64,000 bases of DNA from Apostichopus japonicus (GCF_037975245.1 NC_092572.1:32709989-32773988), one strand, 5' to 3'. Shown: positions 35,683 through 48,702, numbered from the stretch's first letter. Program-made: numbers and translations. Notes: a model not told the origin generated them from the letters alone.

Positions 35683-37976
35683 ATAATATGTGCTAAATAG
35701 TCACCGTTTCAATTACGTGAGTGGTTGCATTGACCCTCACGACGCTAGCATATCAACTGTGGTTGACCGAAATTCTATACCGTAGAAATGCTCGAGTTGA
35801 ATTGCTAGGGATTACTCACAAAGTGGAGGCGCTATTGCTAAATTGTTTCTATGTAGAATTGAAGTTCAGTGTGGCGCTTCTGGAGAGCTAAAAATCTTTT
35901 CTGTAGGGTGAGGCATTCGGGAGAAATATTTTCGGAAAGTTGACCGTTTTTTGGCATTAACATAGACCGAAAAACGTTATTTTTTTGACATATTTTCCCC
36001 AAATATAGAGCCATCTCTCTACATATGCCTGTGAGGCTCCTGATTTGATTCCTTGTATGTCTTAGCTATTTGTATGAGATAGGGTCAGTTGACTTGAAAG
36101 TTTTCACTGTTCTCACGTTTTTTTTTTAAAAAAAGGTCAAAACGACCGGTGTTTTGAATGTAAACAAATCTTTGAAGACAAAAAAAAAGTCCATGTGACC
36201 CCCTCGGAAAAAGGTTGTTTATTGATGCAGGCTGTCTTATGTGCAAAATAAAGCTATGGGAAGCTCTCTAGTGTATTCCTATCTCGAGTAATGATTTTCT
36301 AAAAGCATGTCTTCACATGTGCTCATTTACGGGCAATCAGGAATCAAGGAGATAACCAACGGTGAAGGTGCAGTGGTACGCAGTAATTGTTTGTAAATCA
36401 AATTTAAGACAATTCATCCCAATAATGAAATGTTTATAATAGTAACCTATCGAAAGTCCCTTATACTGGTCTCCATACATTAATATTCTTAAAGCATTTC
36501 ATTGAATTTTCAAATCAAGGAGTTTAATTAGTTTTAGCTTCTTCAGCTGACAACAGCTTTGTCTCTAAACTTGTGATTATTAAAAGGAAGTAATAGAATC
36601 TTCCTTTTTTACTAATACTGCCATTGAAATATAACAGTTACTTCTGTTAGAAAATCTCATATGAATACGAAATAAAACAATCGTGCCCTAGAAATTGACT
36701 GTTAATAGTTATGCTCGAAAAGTCGTCATACACAAGTTAGACGTGGGTCTATACATTCCCAGGTCCATTCAACCGTTTCTAAACATGAGGCGCTACAAGA
36801 GGACCACACTACTAACATTACACCCGTAAGGGTATTTAAACCAAATATTTATGTTCTATTTCTTTTAGCCTTACCTTGTTAAGTACATCATGTAAGTGCA
36901 CGATAATACTTCTATGCTGGAATTTTATAGAGCCAAAAAGTGCGGACTTTAAGGTAGTCGCGGGATCAATCATCCTTCTAGTACCCAGTCTGTCCAGGCA
37001 CTCAAGACGATTTATCTGTACCTTACTCATGTGTTTTAGCTCTTAATATGTGACAATCATATACACGCCTAGGCTACTCGTAAGTATGGATGCGTATACT
37101 CGGTCACCTATCCGGGACCTTGTAACTCATACTCATATTTGTACTAGTAACCTTGTACCCATATCAGTACCAGCATACTGGTCATTGGTAATTAAAAACA
37201 CGAACTCTCGTATCTTTCCTACGTGTATAATATGCAGTTTAGTATTGTTTGTGATGATTACTGGAGTAACGATGGATTTTCTGACTGATTGTCTGTATAG
37301 GCATAGGTTTATTTTCAAGCAAACTTCAATATAACATATCTTCAAATGTAACATGACTGCACATGGGTGTGCACAAGTTGTTTCCTACAAGAAGCTTGAA
37401 TATTTTATGCACTTCGATTGGTTGGATTCATTACAAACAGTGGCGTGCGTGCACAAGATGGGAAGCATTGTCTCCCGTCGTCAGTCATTTTTTTTAAATG
37501 TTTTATTGCGTTCAGTTGAAGAAGAATGAGACAACTCTTCCGGACCCAGGACGCTCAGTGGGAGAAGAAGATCCAGCTTCGACCTCACACAGAAATCAAA
37601 CCAAGTGTTTATTTAAACATAACTGCGTTACTACCTAATAACAGACCCGATGTAAAGTTTCAATATGCCACAGAATGCACCACTTGACGTTTATTTGTTA
37701 CTTTATCGAGGGAACCACCCCGTCCCCTACAAGAGGTTTGGCTTTAATATCCCAGGGTCTCACATCCCCCCTTAATAAATTAAAAAAAACCTTGATCCGT
37801 CTGGCCCTAACATTAACGTTATACCCCTATACTAATCAGTACAGGATTCACCCCCTCCCCCTCAAGGATTGAACATAACTTCGGTCCAATTCTTCTATGC
37901 GAAATAGACTAGCTTACAAACATCTGCTATATGGAAGTGTGGGTGTTATATACTAAAGAGTTAACACCTCTTACAT

Positions 37977-38028
37977 TTATATATGTATGTATGTATATTA
38001 GATCCTCCTGCAAGCAGGAACTCGCGAA
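37977..38028. repeat. Dispersed repeat with TCCTGCAAGCAGGA palindrome, copy 2
   Basis: It matches 11585-11648 over about 45 bp, after a similar TATATGTATG tract. Confidence 0.75.
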
Positions 38029-38360
38029 GAAACCCCATTGGCTTATCAAAGCCCCAAGCTGACCGAGGTCAGTCTCTTAGATTAATATTTAACGCCCATG
38101 ATTATGAATTCATTCATACTTAGTAAAGATTCCTAAATCCTATTGGTCCATTCAGGTCAGCTGACCGTGGTTAATCCTGTGAGTAACGCACGGTAAAATT
38201 ACAGGGTATCACTTTAATAAATCTTTGGTTATATGTAACCAAAAATGTTTTGTTTGATGATTTTTCCCCCACACAAATGTTAGTGTATGAATGAACGGGG
38301 TTAAGCAACGGTCTAGCGTGCGTTACTCACATGATTAATGCACTCCGGGTGTTAATGCTA

Positions 38361-39536
38361 CACTGCAAAAACTGCGGTGTTAAAATATCGGTGTTAAAAT
38401 TACGGTGTTAAATTGAGTGTTAAATTAACACCAGACAGAATATTTTGGAATAATGGGGTGTTAAAAAAATTGGTGTTGTAAATTTTGGTGTTGAAATTCT
38501 AGGTGTTCAAATCTCGGTGTTAAAGTCGGTGTTAAATTAACACCAAGCAGTATCGATTTCATCAGGCCTACGTAATCGGGTTGTACCAATTTATGGAAAT
38601 TGATCGATTGTTTCTAGTATCTCATTGTAGGCTAAATTGTACCAAAACACAAAAATAACTCCCAAAGCTGACCTGGCATAGGATATTTTCAACACGAGTT
38701 GCCTAATTATTGATGACTGTAAGTTTGGCTGTTGATATGCAAATTAGATGCGATCCATTCAATTATGGTGGCTATAGTAATATATTTCGAAAAATAACAT
38801 AATAAACGAGGTTATTGCAGGATTAATAATGCTATAAAAGTGTCTTATTAACTCAGTAACCGAATAAGCCAATGAAATAACGAGATATATTTAGTTTTCT
38901 TGAATTCTTCAACAGGTTTGGTATTCACTGTATACTTTTTTGAAAACTACAAAGATGAATAGTGTCAGATAAATACAACTGTTATTCTTTGATGACGTAA
39001 TGCTTTTTGCACGGACTCCATCATATTCATAAAGGAACTCTCGCTTCTCGGCCTTTTGGCTAAGATCATGTGTAGTATCTGTTCCCTTAGGGAATGGTGA
39101 TACACACCTGACGATGATCACACAGTCACAGTCCCGATGCAAGGGGACTGGGGCTGAGAGCGGATCAGTCGTTTGGTAGTTTGGTTTTCGTGCCCAGGTT
39201 CTTTCCTGGGTGACTTTTTCTTAAAAAGTATATTCATAAAGGAACTCTCTGCTAATATGATGGTATACCGGGTATGCAATATGTATGTTGTGCCATTATA
39301 TTGCACAGATTGCACCTTTTTCAACACCCAATGGATTTACAAGAAACAACACCACTGAGATTTGAACTTTAAATCTCGGTGGTGTTGTTTTAAATTTTAA
39401 CACCCAATAAGGTGTTGGAAAAGTACTCCAAGACCGGTGTTAATTTAACACCCACGGTGTGGTCATATATGTACACCGCCGGAGAATCAAATTCAACACC
39501 GTCGGTGTTAAATTCAACACCGGAGTTTTTGCAGTG
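38361..39536. mobile_element. CACTGCAAAAACT inverted-repeat element, TA flanks
   Basis: It begins CACTGCAAAAACTGCGGTGT and ends with the inverse, ACACCGGAGTTTTTGCAGTG. It is flanked by TA on both sides. The inner ends are packed with GGTGTTAA units in both orientations. A U2-headed insert lies inside. Confidence 0.75.
39041..39229 (+). mobile_element. U2 snRNA-headed SINE-like insertion
   Basis: It starts with the 5' end of U2 snRNA (TCGCTTCTCGGCCTTTTGGC, then TAAGATCATGTGTAGTATCT, 39041-39083) and switches to unrelated sequence. It ends with a CCCAGG/CCTGGG hairpin and a T run. A perfect 20-bp direct repeat flanks it (39023-39042 and 39230-39249), the mark of LINE-driven retroposition. It is not a full U2 gene: the branch-point recognition region and the remainder are absent. 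Confidence 0.85.
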
Positions 39537-39690
39537 TATCGCTGGATGCACTCGGGCTCCATCCTCGTGCATCGCTTGCATTATCCCCGATCGTGCATTA
39601 ATCCTGTGAGTAGCGCACGCTAGACCGTTGATTAACCCCTTTTTTTTCAATTTTCCACAACTCTGTAACTGGACAACATACATTGATCTT

Positions 39691-39756
39691 GGAGTGACTC
39701 GAACTCAGGACCTTATGATTGAAAGGCACCGGCGTTAACCACCGAGCTACAGAAGA
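39691..39756 (-). repeat. tRNA-like SINE head or tRNA remnant
   Basis: The minus strand carries TAGCTCGGTGGTTAACGCC (A-box like) and, 40 bp on, GTTCGAGTCAC (B-box like), in tRNA order. The acceptor stem does not pair. A shorter similar stretch is at about 49565-49610. Confidence 0.5.
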
Positions 39757-40166
39757 AATCATTACTTACGGTGTGATGGTGGGCTGGTTCCAAGTGTCCA
39801 TCTCCTGACAGATATCTCAATGTTGCACACGTTCCTGCTCAACTGTACCAAAATAATAGTTATGGTTTATATTAATCATACTTAGAGCATAAACGTAGAT
39901 GTATACAATATATAAGTAAGCAGCATAGCAACATTAACCAGCCCTTAGTTGGTGGCGATCCCTATTTGGACATTTCTTTGTTGGGGGCGCCAGTCAGAAG
40001 CCACAGTCAGAGCCGTATATAGGGCTATATACGGCTCTGACCACAGTACAGTACATGCTGTGTAATCAGGCATCACGCTACAGTTCCATTCGATACAATC
40101 CGAGAAGCGGTAGGAAAGCGATTTCCAAAGCGAATTAATACGCGTATATTCAAGGGCGTAGGAACC

Positions 40167-41280
40167 AATGGCGGCGGAACCGGGGGGGGGGGGGGGGGGG
40201 CTTGGGGGGGGGGGGGGCTTAGCCCCCCCAATGAAAGAGTTGAGGGGGCAAATGCATGATAAGCCCCCCCCCCCCCCCAATATTTAACAAGGCTCCGAAA
40301 CGTGCATCTGCCCATTTTTCAATGCATACTTGTCGATCTGTCCGATGCACACGTATACTATATAGGTGTAATAATTTTAGTAATTGATGGGGGACCCTCG
40401 GCCCGTCCCCTGGCTATAGACCACATTGTCACCCCAACCGCGTCTTCATGCCCCGTTAAAAGTGGAAGCAGTGAGTGTGAGTACCGGTAAGCGTAACACA
40501 ACTTCGTCTTAGGCCAATGACTTGCCTCATTTCAGCCAGTTCTCCAACATCCCCTTACTTAGTGGCGGAGCGTCCAAATATACAGTCAGGGGCGGATGCC
40601 CCCCCCCCCCTGACGGACTCAAATGGACTGCTGGCGCCCTTTTCAGCTTTTCACTACTCTTTACTTATTCGCGATTATTGACTATTTTATTGCCCTCTCA
40701 TATAACTATTGACATTTGTCATATTCTGTTGGTGTAATTTTCCGACAAAATGGCGACGACACCTTTTTATTCTCCGTTTATCTGCAAATTAGCAAGGCCC
40801 GGAAAGGGTCATTTCCTGCAATCTAGGGAGTAACTTTACTCAAAAAATTTCTGTACGCTCCGCGCCAACCTGTGGTGGCGCTCCGCTTAGATAGTGTCGA
40901 AAGCTACATACAGACCATTCTTGCCCCCCCCCCCTGAACAATACCCCTAGCTCCGCCACTGCCCTTACTGCACTAGAAAGCGTCTTTGCGAGTACACTAC
41001 GAGTAATAGCTACTCTCTTAAAACACCATCGAATATACAAATCACAATGTTTTTACAGACTTTTACTTGCAATCTGAGAAATTACAGGCTTGAGACCCAT
41101 ATTTTAGGGCTAGGTATTCGCAGCATAAAACACTCAGGAAGTGCCGTTTCCGGCCATCTGGGGGTTTGAAAAAAAACCCAAAATTTTCTTGTACGCTCCG
41201 CGCCAACCGATGGTGGCGCTCCGCTTAGATAGTCTCCACACATTAGCCCCCCAATAATTTTTCCGTTTCGCCGCGCCTGG
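40167..41280. mobile_element. Middle hAT-type element of the nest
   Basis: The 8-bp duplication TAGGAACC lies at 40159-40166 and 41281-41288. The ends (GGCGGCGGAACCGG and, inverted, GCGCGGCGAAACGG) are related but imperfect. It inserted 16 bp inside the outer element and carries long G runs next to its left end. Confidence 0.75.
40560..40961. mobile_element. Inner hAT-type element (402 bp)
   Basis: Terminal repeats TAGTGGCGGAGC and CAGTGGCGGAGC are flanked by CCCTTACT at 40552-40559 and 40962-40969. It is closely related along its length to the element at 1019-1409. Confidence 0.88.
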
Positions 41281-42594
41281 TAGGAACCGGGAGGCCGGGG
41301 GGCGCCAGCCCCCCCCCCAGTGAAAAAATGTGGAGGGCGGAAGTATCATTCCGCCTTCCCGCTTCGCAAGTCAGAAAACCCCTTTTTCATTTCCAAATGA
41401 GAAAAAAAATCTCATTTGGAGCACCAAATTTTATCAAAGGCCTGGTGAAAATACAAAATTAAGTTTACAAAATGGAGTGGGTGTTGAAGTGTGCTATGTT
41501 GCACCAAATTGCATCTGAGGCTACCTGGAAATGCAAAAAAATCAAAAGGGGAGGGGGACACCCCCTCCCTTTAGACCCCCCAGGCCGGCCATCAGTCTTC
41601 AGCCCCCCTCCCCCACTCAAAAGTACCTTCCTACGCCACTGCGTATATTCGTATTAATACGTGGATATATTATACGGTGTTCGTCCCATATGGCTTGCCA
41701 TAGTCGTGTGGCTACACAATAAATATCACCATTCTACTGTGAAACTGAATATTGGAAGGGGAAACAAAGGAAAATCTACACTAGTTGACTCGAATATACA
41801 TACCATAAATCTGCTAGTTTGTGTGTACGTGTACAAATGAACCTTTGAACCCAACTGTGGAGCTCAATGCACAGTCGAGTCGCGTACGTGCACAGTGGGC
41901 GTTGTTTATCAGTCACGCGATCAGTATTGATATGTACAGTGTTGTTCAGTGTAATAATCTGCTTTCATATTGCCACTCTCACAACTCATTTCTATTTATC
42001 GTACGTCGTTCTTACTACATTGGGGTAACTTCCTCCTCTTCGGGTTACATCAAGGTACTATTCGTGATAATTTTCAGCTCGGGTGATGTTTTAAGTTGAC
42101 GAAGAAGGATTCAAAGGATCCTTGGTTCACTCTGCAATATTACACAAGTGAATTAGAGCGGCTTTCAATGTAAGTGTAACCCTTTGTATTACAGCAGTAC
42201 ACAGTTATCAGTATTATATTTGTCAATGGCTGTGGTTTAGAAGGTAGCGTTATGGGGTACTCCGGTAGCGGGTATACTGTGACACATAAGCTTAAAGACC
42301 AACTATGGAGACTTTTCGATGAACATAAAATCCCACCATTTTGCATGTATGTAATCCTTAACTGACTCCAATTACATTGCTGTAATTAACTTTACCAATT
42401 TCGGACGTTTAATACGTGAAAAATGGGACGAAAAGTCAGCTTCTATTTCAGACATTCCTGAAACATTCCTAAGACATCAGGTGACCATGTGACGTCAACG
42501 TTTGTATACCTCACTCACAACTATACGTTTAGTGTGTAAAGTCGTATACTTGAGCTGCCAAAAACATCAACGATATTACTCCTTTTTCCTCAAA

Positions 42595-42764
42595 ATGCCA
42601 CAATTCTGTGTTGTTGGAGGTTGCAGTTATACCTCATCCAACAAAAGCATCAGCTTTTTTAGATTTCCGAGTAAAAGAAGCGACGTAAAACGCCGCAGAC
42701 TTTGGATCAATTTTTTGAGATCCACGCGGAAAGATTTTTCAGCACCCGGAGTATCTCATGCCCA
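42595..42764 (+). pseudogene. THAP-domain N-terminus
   Basis: ATG at 42595 opens MPQFCVVGGCSYTSSNKSIS, then FFRFPSKRSDVKRRRLWINF and LRSTRKDFSAPGVSH. This is the MPxxCxxxxC start of a THAP domain, with the FFRFP and W landmarks. The C-x2-H half is not found; the frame degenerates after SAPGVSH. An exon end at GGA|gtatct is possible. It is closely related to the copy at 9690. Confidence 0.72.
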
Positions 42765-45359
42765 TGAGTCCACATGCATGACCCTGCTTCTGTGTATGCT
42801 GCAAATGTCTCATTCTGTGAAAATTATATACTGTCGATAGCTGTGTCGGACCATGGTCGGACATAGCTAATGTGAAATTGACCGTAAACACGCCCTGGAC
42901 GTCCTTACATGTAACATTATATCACGCAATTGACAGTAATATATTTACTGTAAGAGATGACCGTATATATATACCGTGCCAAGGGTATAGCATTGTTAGT
43001 ACATGTACGGTAGTTAGTTACAACTCTCGCCGGCGTTGGCTCACAGCATGTGTAAATAGCCATGTTAGGATTTACCTATTTCATTTGTTGTATTCCAGTA
43101 TCGTGAGTTCGTGATACATGTGTAATATTGTCCGTTCTGTTTATTCCGACATCTGCATGTTCCAAGGAGTTGAATAAAAACGGTAGTATGTAGCGATCGG
43201 ACGTTTTATTTCGTTAGTGACTGTCTTGTGATTGTGGGATGTTACTGGTCAAGGCCTGTTTCAACTAGACCTAACTCTATGGAATTACACAGAGTCACGG
43301 TAGTTTTTCGCCCAGGATTGAACAAGAAACGTGGATTAGGATATTCACTGCTAAATTTGTTTATTGACAGGATACTTTTTTCTGTGTTTGTACTTTTGGA
43401 TGATTAAAACGAGTAAGTACTACGTAAGTATATTGTACCGTACGGACCTATTGACGCTACGCTATGTAAAAGATGCCTCCATTTGAGTTGAAATTTTGCT
43501 AATAAAATAAGCAATTTAACTAAAATTTCTGCTTATAATTGTCTTAAAACTTGTTGTTAACCTTCATGTGTTCTTGTTTTAAGCTAACAGCTTTTCAAAC
43601 GCTCGAAATTGGAAGTCAAAAACAGTACAATTGTTCGCTATCTGTGTACAAACAGTGCCTATATCAGCGTTTGATTTTCGCGGTATACAAACTTTGACGT
43701 CACACGGTGACCAGGGGCTCCTTTGGGTCAATCTCTGTTTTCAGACATTCCAGAGGTTCATGTCACGTGACTACCCAAAATGTCCACTTTCGTGGTCGTT
43801 TTTTGATGGGTTATAGTAGGTTTTCGAAGATTATTTTTTACACATGTTGATTATGGGTATGTAAACTCCCAAATTAATGGAAAATCTCAACAACAAAAAT
43901 TGCCTCCATATTTGGTCTTTAATTAAAGGCATTGAAGACTCGCCCCAAACCGTGTGCGGCCATCTGAAAAAGTTAACTTTCTGTTGCTTGCAAGTGCCGT
44001 TTTGTTCATGTCGCTACAAAATGCAGACAGTACAGTAATGAAACGTGATACCTTGTTATCTTTAGCTGGACCTGAGATGTCCATTGCTGTATCGTTTGTG
44101 TACTGTGCTGTGGGTATTGACCGCAGCTGTATGTACTGAATTGTACACTAGTGTCTAATTACCGACGGTAGCAAGCTGGAGTTTCTGGAATCGATGGTTG
44201 TGTGTAACACTTCTGTTACACCTCATTCGAAACTAGGTCAAATTACCGGCATTAGACGTTTCTTTTTGCGTGAGACTTGAGAAAGATAGTCTATAGTATT
44301 AATTAACTGAGACCACCATCTTAATACACTACTTCTAACGTTAGATATGGTTACTTCTATGTATACCCTTTTACCTATAAACCGTTTCTACTACAGGAAG
44401 TGTAGGTTTACAACTTCCTGATCATTCCAAGTAATATGTGTTTCATCATAATGGCAGATGATCTTGACAAGCTATATATTCCTGATATATAATGTTAACT
44501 AAAATCATCACAGTTAATAAATTGTCTACTTATTTATTGTTTTGTTTTCGTACATTGTGCATGGAGAAACACAAACAATATAGAACTGTTGCCAGATATA
44601 CGTTCATCAAATTTTGTGATGAATTAAGATTTCCGGTAATTATTTTAGACAATGAACTTCAGTTCAGCTTTGAGACTATGCTTTAAGTAGATTGATTAGT
44701 ATATCAGGTTTAAGTGTGAAGTTATTATAGCGTTATTACTGTAGCTTACATATCACTCCATAATAAAACATTCACTCTTAGTTAATGGTCAACCTCAATT
44801 CAGATGAAAAACTGTAGACTCCTCTTGATGCTCTAACAATGTAGACATATCTGTCAACTCGAAAAATACTTCGTTCGTTATTGTAAATATTAATGAGAGA
44901 ACTAACATGTTTGCATCAATATTTCCTACTGTTACACTATTTTGGTTATGTACATCATACTAGTTATTTATAATACCATTATATTCTGTATTTCAGGTAA
45001 ATTTAAAAATATGATATTTCTACTAAATATAATCTTATTTGACTGTTCTTAGCTCAACACATTAATTCGTCCAAAGATTCAATCACTTCAACTGGGACGC
45101 ACTTATTTTATGCTGTATATTTCTCAACATCAATGAAACCTTGTATCCAAATTGTGTACGGTTCCGAAAATAGCCTTTTGAACATGTCTACATAGAACGA
45201 ACAACGCTGTGCGTATGTTAGACATATTTATATATAGTTTTCAAATCAGTATATGTTAAAGTTGCAATGCTGCTTACTGATACGAAAGATGGAAACATTT
45301 TGTATTTGTTTTGTATGATTAATATGAACCTTTAATTAAGTACTATTATTTCGGTTTAG
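42765..45359. other. No supported gene
   Basis: AT-rich stretch between the THAP fragment and the first exon of the propeller gene; only short, unconvincing frames. Confidence 0.55.
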
Positions 45360-45432
45360 TTGAGCAGGATCGTACACAACTTTGAGAAATCTGTCAGAAG
45401 ATGGACATTAGAGAGCCTCCCATCATCACACC
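45360..45432 (+). CDS. First coding exon, propeller gene
   Basis: An acceptor (attatttcggtttag) precedes a leader and ATG at 45401, encoding MDIREPPIIT plus two bases, then a strong donor (CC|gtaagt). The two leftover bases fit the one-base entry of the exon at 55217 (CC plus G gives Pro). The gene would be split by an intron of about 9.8 kb. This is phase and splice evidence only. Confidence 0.45.
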
Positions 45433-47972
45433 GTAAGTAATACCCTCTTTAATAACCCGCTTTATTTGACCCTCCTCCCACTTTACCCTCATGTCCCGTT
45501 CTCTTTAGACTAAAGGATACACCCATCTCCCACATCACAATTGCTTCATTCTAATATGTCATAAATATATCCATGTGTTCCTTTCAGCGATGCTACGGTT
45601 AATTTCTTCCTCGGTTCTTTTTTCATTAAATTGGCGGAGGCATAAGGAATTTGTTTCATGGTGATGTCGTTATTTGTGCCGGTGCGTCTGTGTGTATGCG
45701 ACACTGTTTGTAAACACAATAACTCAAAAAGTATATGATAACCGAAGTTAATGCACTGTATATGGATTTGTCTTTAAGTAAGTAAAATAACCCAATTGAA
45801 ATTGGTGGATGCAAATGGACATACGAGGTCAACTGAGGTCAAAGTCTGAAAACTGTATAAACGAGATAACTCAAGAAGGAGGGACAACGTCGTTAATCTT
45901 CATAGCCATAAGGCAAGCTCGGATGGACTTATTATGGTGTGTGTAATTACTTTAATGATGACAATAATTTGTTGGTTTATATGGAGAATAATGATCACTT
46001 GAGTTCAAAACAGGTTACAGTCTGAAAACCTTGTAAACACTCTAAAGTTTAGATGAAATTCATACGTCGTATGTGAATCCATCTTAGCTAGTTTATGAAA
46101 CTTATTATGTTCTAATGAGTTCCACAAATTAAAACATTGTAATAATAATAACACATAATTTTGATATAAACATAAATCCAAACTTTAAACTTCATACGTT
46201 GTAAGACACTTTACCGTAGTGAGTACAAAACAAGCATTTTGTTATGTTGGGGTCAAAGCTCATGTAAGGTCAATAGTGGTCAAAGTTTGATAATGTTGTT
46301 GTGACAGTGCCACAAATATTGAAACTTGAATGGGCTGAATGTGTGGTATAGAGATCCATATAAGTGAGTGCAAGAATCATTATGTATTTATAGTGGAGGT
46401 CAAAGATCGTTTAAGGTTAACAGTGATGGAAGTCTGAGAATCATGTAAACACCATCACTCCAGAGGTGCAACTTAAACGAACTTCATAATTTGTAAGTAG
46501 ATTCACCTGGGTCAGTACAAATATATAGCTTTTTATGAGGTCAAGATCATTCTATATAAAACGTCAACGTCACTGATACATTCAGGACTCACCCGTGTGT
46601 AGAAACAAACAGGTATACTTAGCACACAGACCTATAAATATAGTGTTACTCACGGTTGAGATCTCAGTATTCATAAATGCGACCGTAAATCTGATTTTAA
46701 ATCCTTTATCTCTCTTCATAATGAAGCAAGAGGGTTGCGCTCTCGTATTTGAGGCTACTATATGAATATTAGAAATAACGAGGAAAACTGCGGAATGTGT
46801 ATATTTGGATATTCAAAGGGAAGTCGTCTAATAGTTGGTGTTTGTGTATGTGTGATAGGTTGTTCTGTTGAGATAAACTTCATAGTAACAGGCAGTGCGT
46901 TTGCTGATAAATGTAAACAACCGTTTCTTGTGAGTTATACATGTGGCATTGGCGGCAACAAGTTCGTTTTCAAAGCATCGTTTCCCGACAGCAAATAGTC
47001 TTCAAGGAAACCTCACGACAGAGAGGAATATCAAATTCCTGTCAATTAGAAGTTTGAAACTCATACTGGAAGGATTATAGCGTTCTTAAATTTAGATTTA
47101 GGAGTAAATAAAACCCTTGTATATCCATGTCACTCTGTACATCCGTGATTTGACTGCAGACGGATGGTGGTAACTAGAAAATGCATAAAAAAGTCATCTG
47201 TGAGGTAAATAAGCATAGCTCCATCTATTGTCGACTGACAGCTTTGTTTAAATTCACTAGCTTAGACAGAGAAATGGCTAAGGGGCGTGGCATACGGTAC
47301 ATCACATGTCAATTTAAGGTCCCCCGTCTGTTTATTGCGAGCGATTCATCTGCGTCTGCAGCAAATATCAGAGCGGTCAAATCAGGGAGTTGCTATGGAC
47401 TCCCTGGTCAAACGAACTTCAGGATCTCGATAACCGGTCCATTGATTTACATTAAAAGAATCAACATGTTATAACTGCTTAACCGTCAAATATATTCGAA
47501 AGAGGCCCGGTGGGGTTTAGAGGGCCAAGCCCTCAGACATTTAAGCGTTTTGAAATATTTAAGTGGCGTAATAGCAAGGAGCAACAGCCGCCCCCCCCCC
47601 TTCATATTATTTCGCTTTACTTACCATTTTGGTGGGTGTACGAGGAGACTTAGGGCCGGATTAAGCTTGTGGGAGGCCTGGGGTCAGCTTGGTAGTGGGG
47701 GCCCCCTCTATACATTTTTCAACTACTGAGTGACGGTACTGGTGTCCGACATATGCGCATCGTAACGATGTCATGGCACTAAAATTGACAAAAATCAAAC
47801 CCATCTTTACGATAACATATTGAGCGGTCGCTTAGGCCTACTTTCATCGTTAAAATAATTTTTCAAATCAAACAAATTTATTATTATGTATGTTTAGAAA
47901 AATAATTGAGAATATGAAAATTAAGAATTTCATGCATCCAGATTTAGGCATAGTGAGAAATGTAAGACTAGG
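45433..47972. other. Intron of propeller gene (5' part)
   Basis: It contains diverged AGGTCA-rich repeats (45780-46550) and a G-rich repeat remnant with GGGCCGGATTAAG at about 47650. Two frames (46762-46998 and 47181-47474) have no recognisable domain. Confidence 0.45.
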
Positions 47973-48410
47973 TCACCTTATAGTATATGTTAAAAAGACT
48001 TGGGAGAGGAATACCACATGGACTACATATAAGAATGATGCACCCTGATTAAGCAAGTAATCACGCATCTGTTTTGAAATAATGGATGGCCAAACACCAA
48101 TGTCATTTCCTCTAATTGGTCCCTCGACTTTAGCTTGAACGACATTGGGTGCATTGGCATCAGTGTCAGCTAATTGTTTTTCAGGTAGATCTGATACTAC
48201 ATCTGTGCTTTCTTCATGTGGATCAGCCCCTGGCGCTTTAGCTATTTCAGATTGGCCAGCTTCAGCTAATACATCGCTCCTTGCTGATAACGGTTGTTGC
48301 TCAGAAATGTCTTGGCTGAACTTTATAATACTCATCATTTTTTTTTTACATTTAGGGTACAATAAGTTAGTGGTTTCATTGTAATCCCGATTCGATATTC
48401 GTGAACACAA
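47973..48410 (-). pseudogene. hAT transposase N-terminal fragment
   Basis: The frame holds NVVQAKVEGPIRGNDIGVWP, then SIISKQMRDYLLNQGAS. DIGxWPxxIxxxMRxxxLxxG is the TTF-type zinc-finger lead of ZMYM1/hAT transposases. The zinc finger and catalytic core are missing. The upstream part is Ser/Ala/Asp-rich and probably linker. Confidence 0.7.
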
Positions 48411-48654
48411 TCAAGTGCTGAAACACTAACCAAGAGACAAACCGCACCGCTCCAACACCCCTCAAGGAGTGTTAAACCAGCCTGAATTACGCCAGCAAAT
48501 ATCTATAAAAAGTTTTTGTTTGTCAAACAATAATTTTGCGAAAGAACACGTCTCCTTTTACTTCATGCACTTTCCGTAGGATATGCCCTTAAAACTTATG
48601 CCTAAATATTTATGCAAAGAAATCCGTGCATATAAATATGAATATTCAATAATA

Positions 48655-48702
48655 TAAATATATATATATATATGTGTGTTTATATGTATATATATGTGTG
48701 TA

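Larger units (their letters stand above)
35040..38297. other. No supported gene
   Basis: Apart from the doubtful exon at 35567-35682 and the short repeat at 37977, I see nothing supportable. Confidence 0.5.
38298..39640. mobile_element. Outer inverted-repeat element
   Basis: The arms GGGTTAAGCAACGGTCTAGC...ACTCAC...GATTAATGCAC (38298-38342) and the inverse at 39596-39640 match over about 45 bp. Between them lies the 38361-39536 element. No clear target duplication was identified. Confidence 0.6.
40151..41641. mobile_element. Outer hAT-type element of a three-level nest
   Basis: The ends CAAGGGCGTAGGAA and, inverted, CAGTGGCGTAGGAA are flanked by CGTATATT at 40143-40150 and 41642-41649. Two younger elements lie inside it. 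Once they are removed, about 370 bp of G- and C-rich sequence remains. Confidence 0.82.

Noticed and set aside
39041-39083. U2 snRNA gene
   Set aside because: Only the first 43 bp match U2, and the locus is flanked by a 20-bp duplication, so it is a retroposed chimera.
46762-47474. Plus-strand frames of 78 and 97 residues
   Set aside because: No recognisable domain, no supporting splice sites, intronic position.
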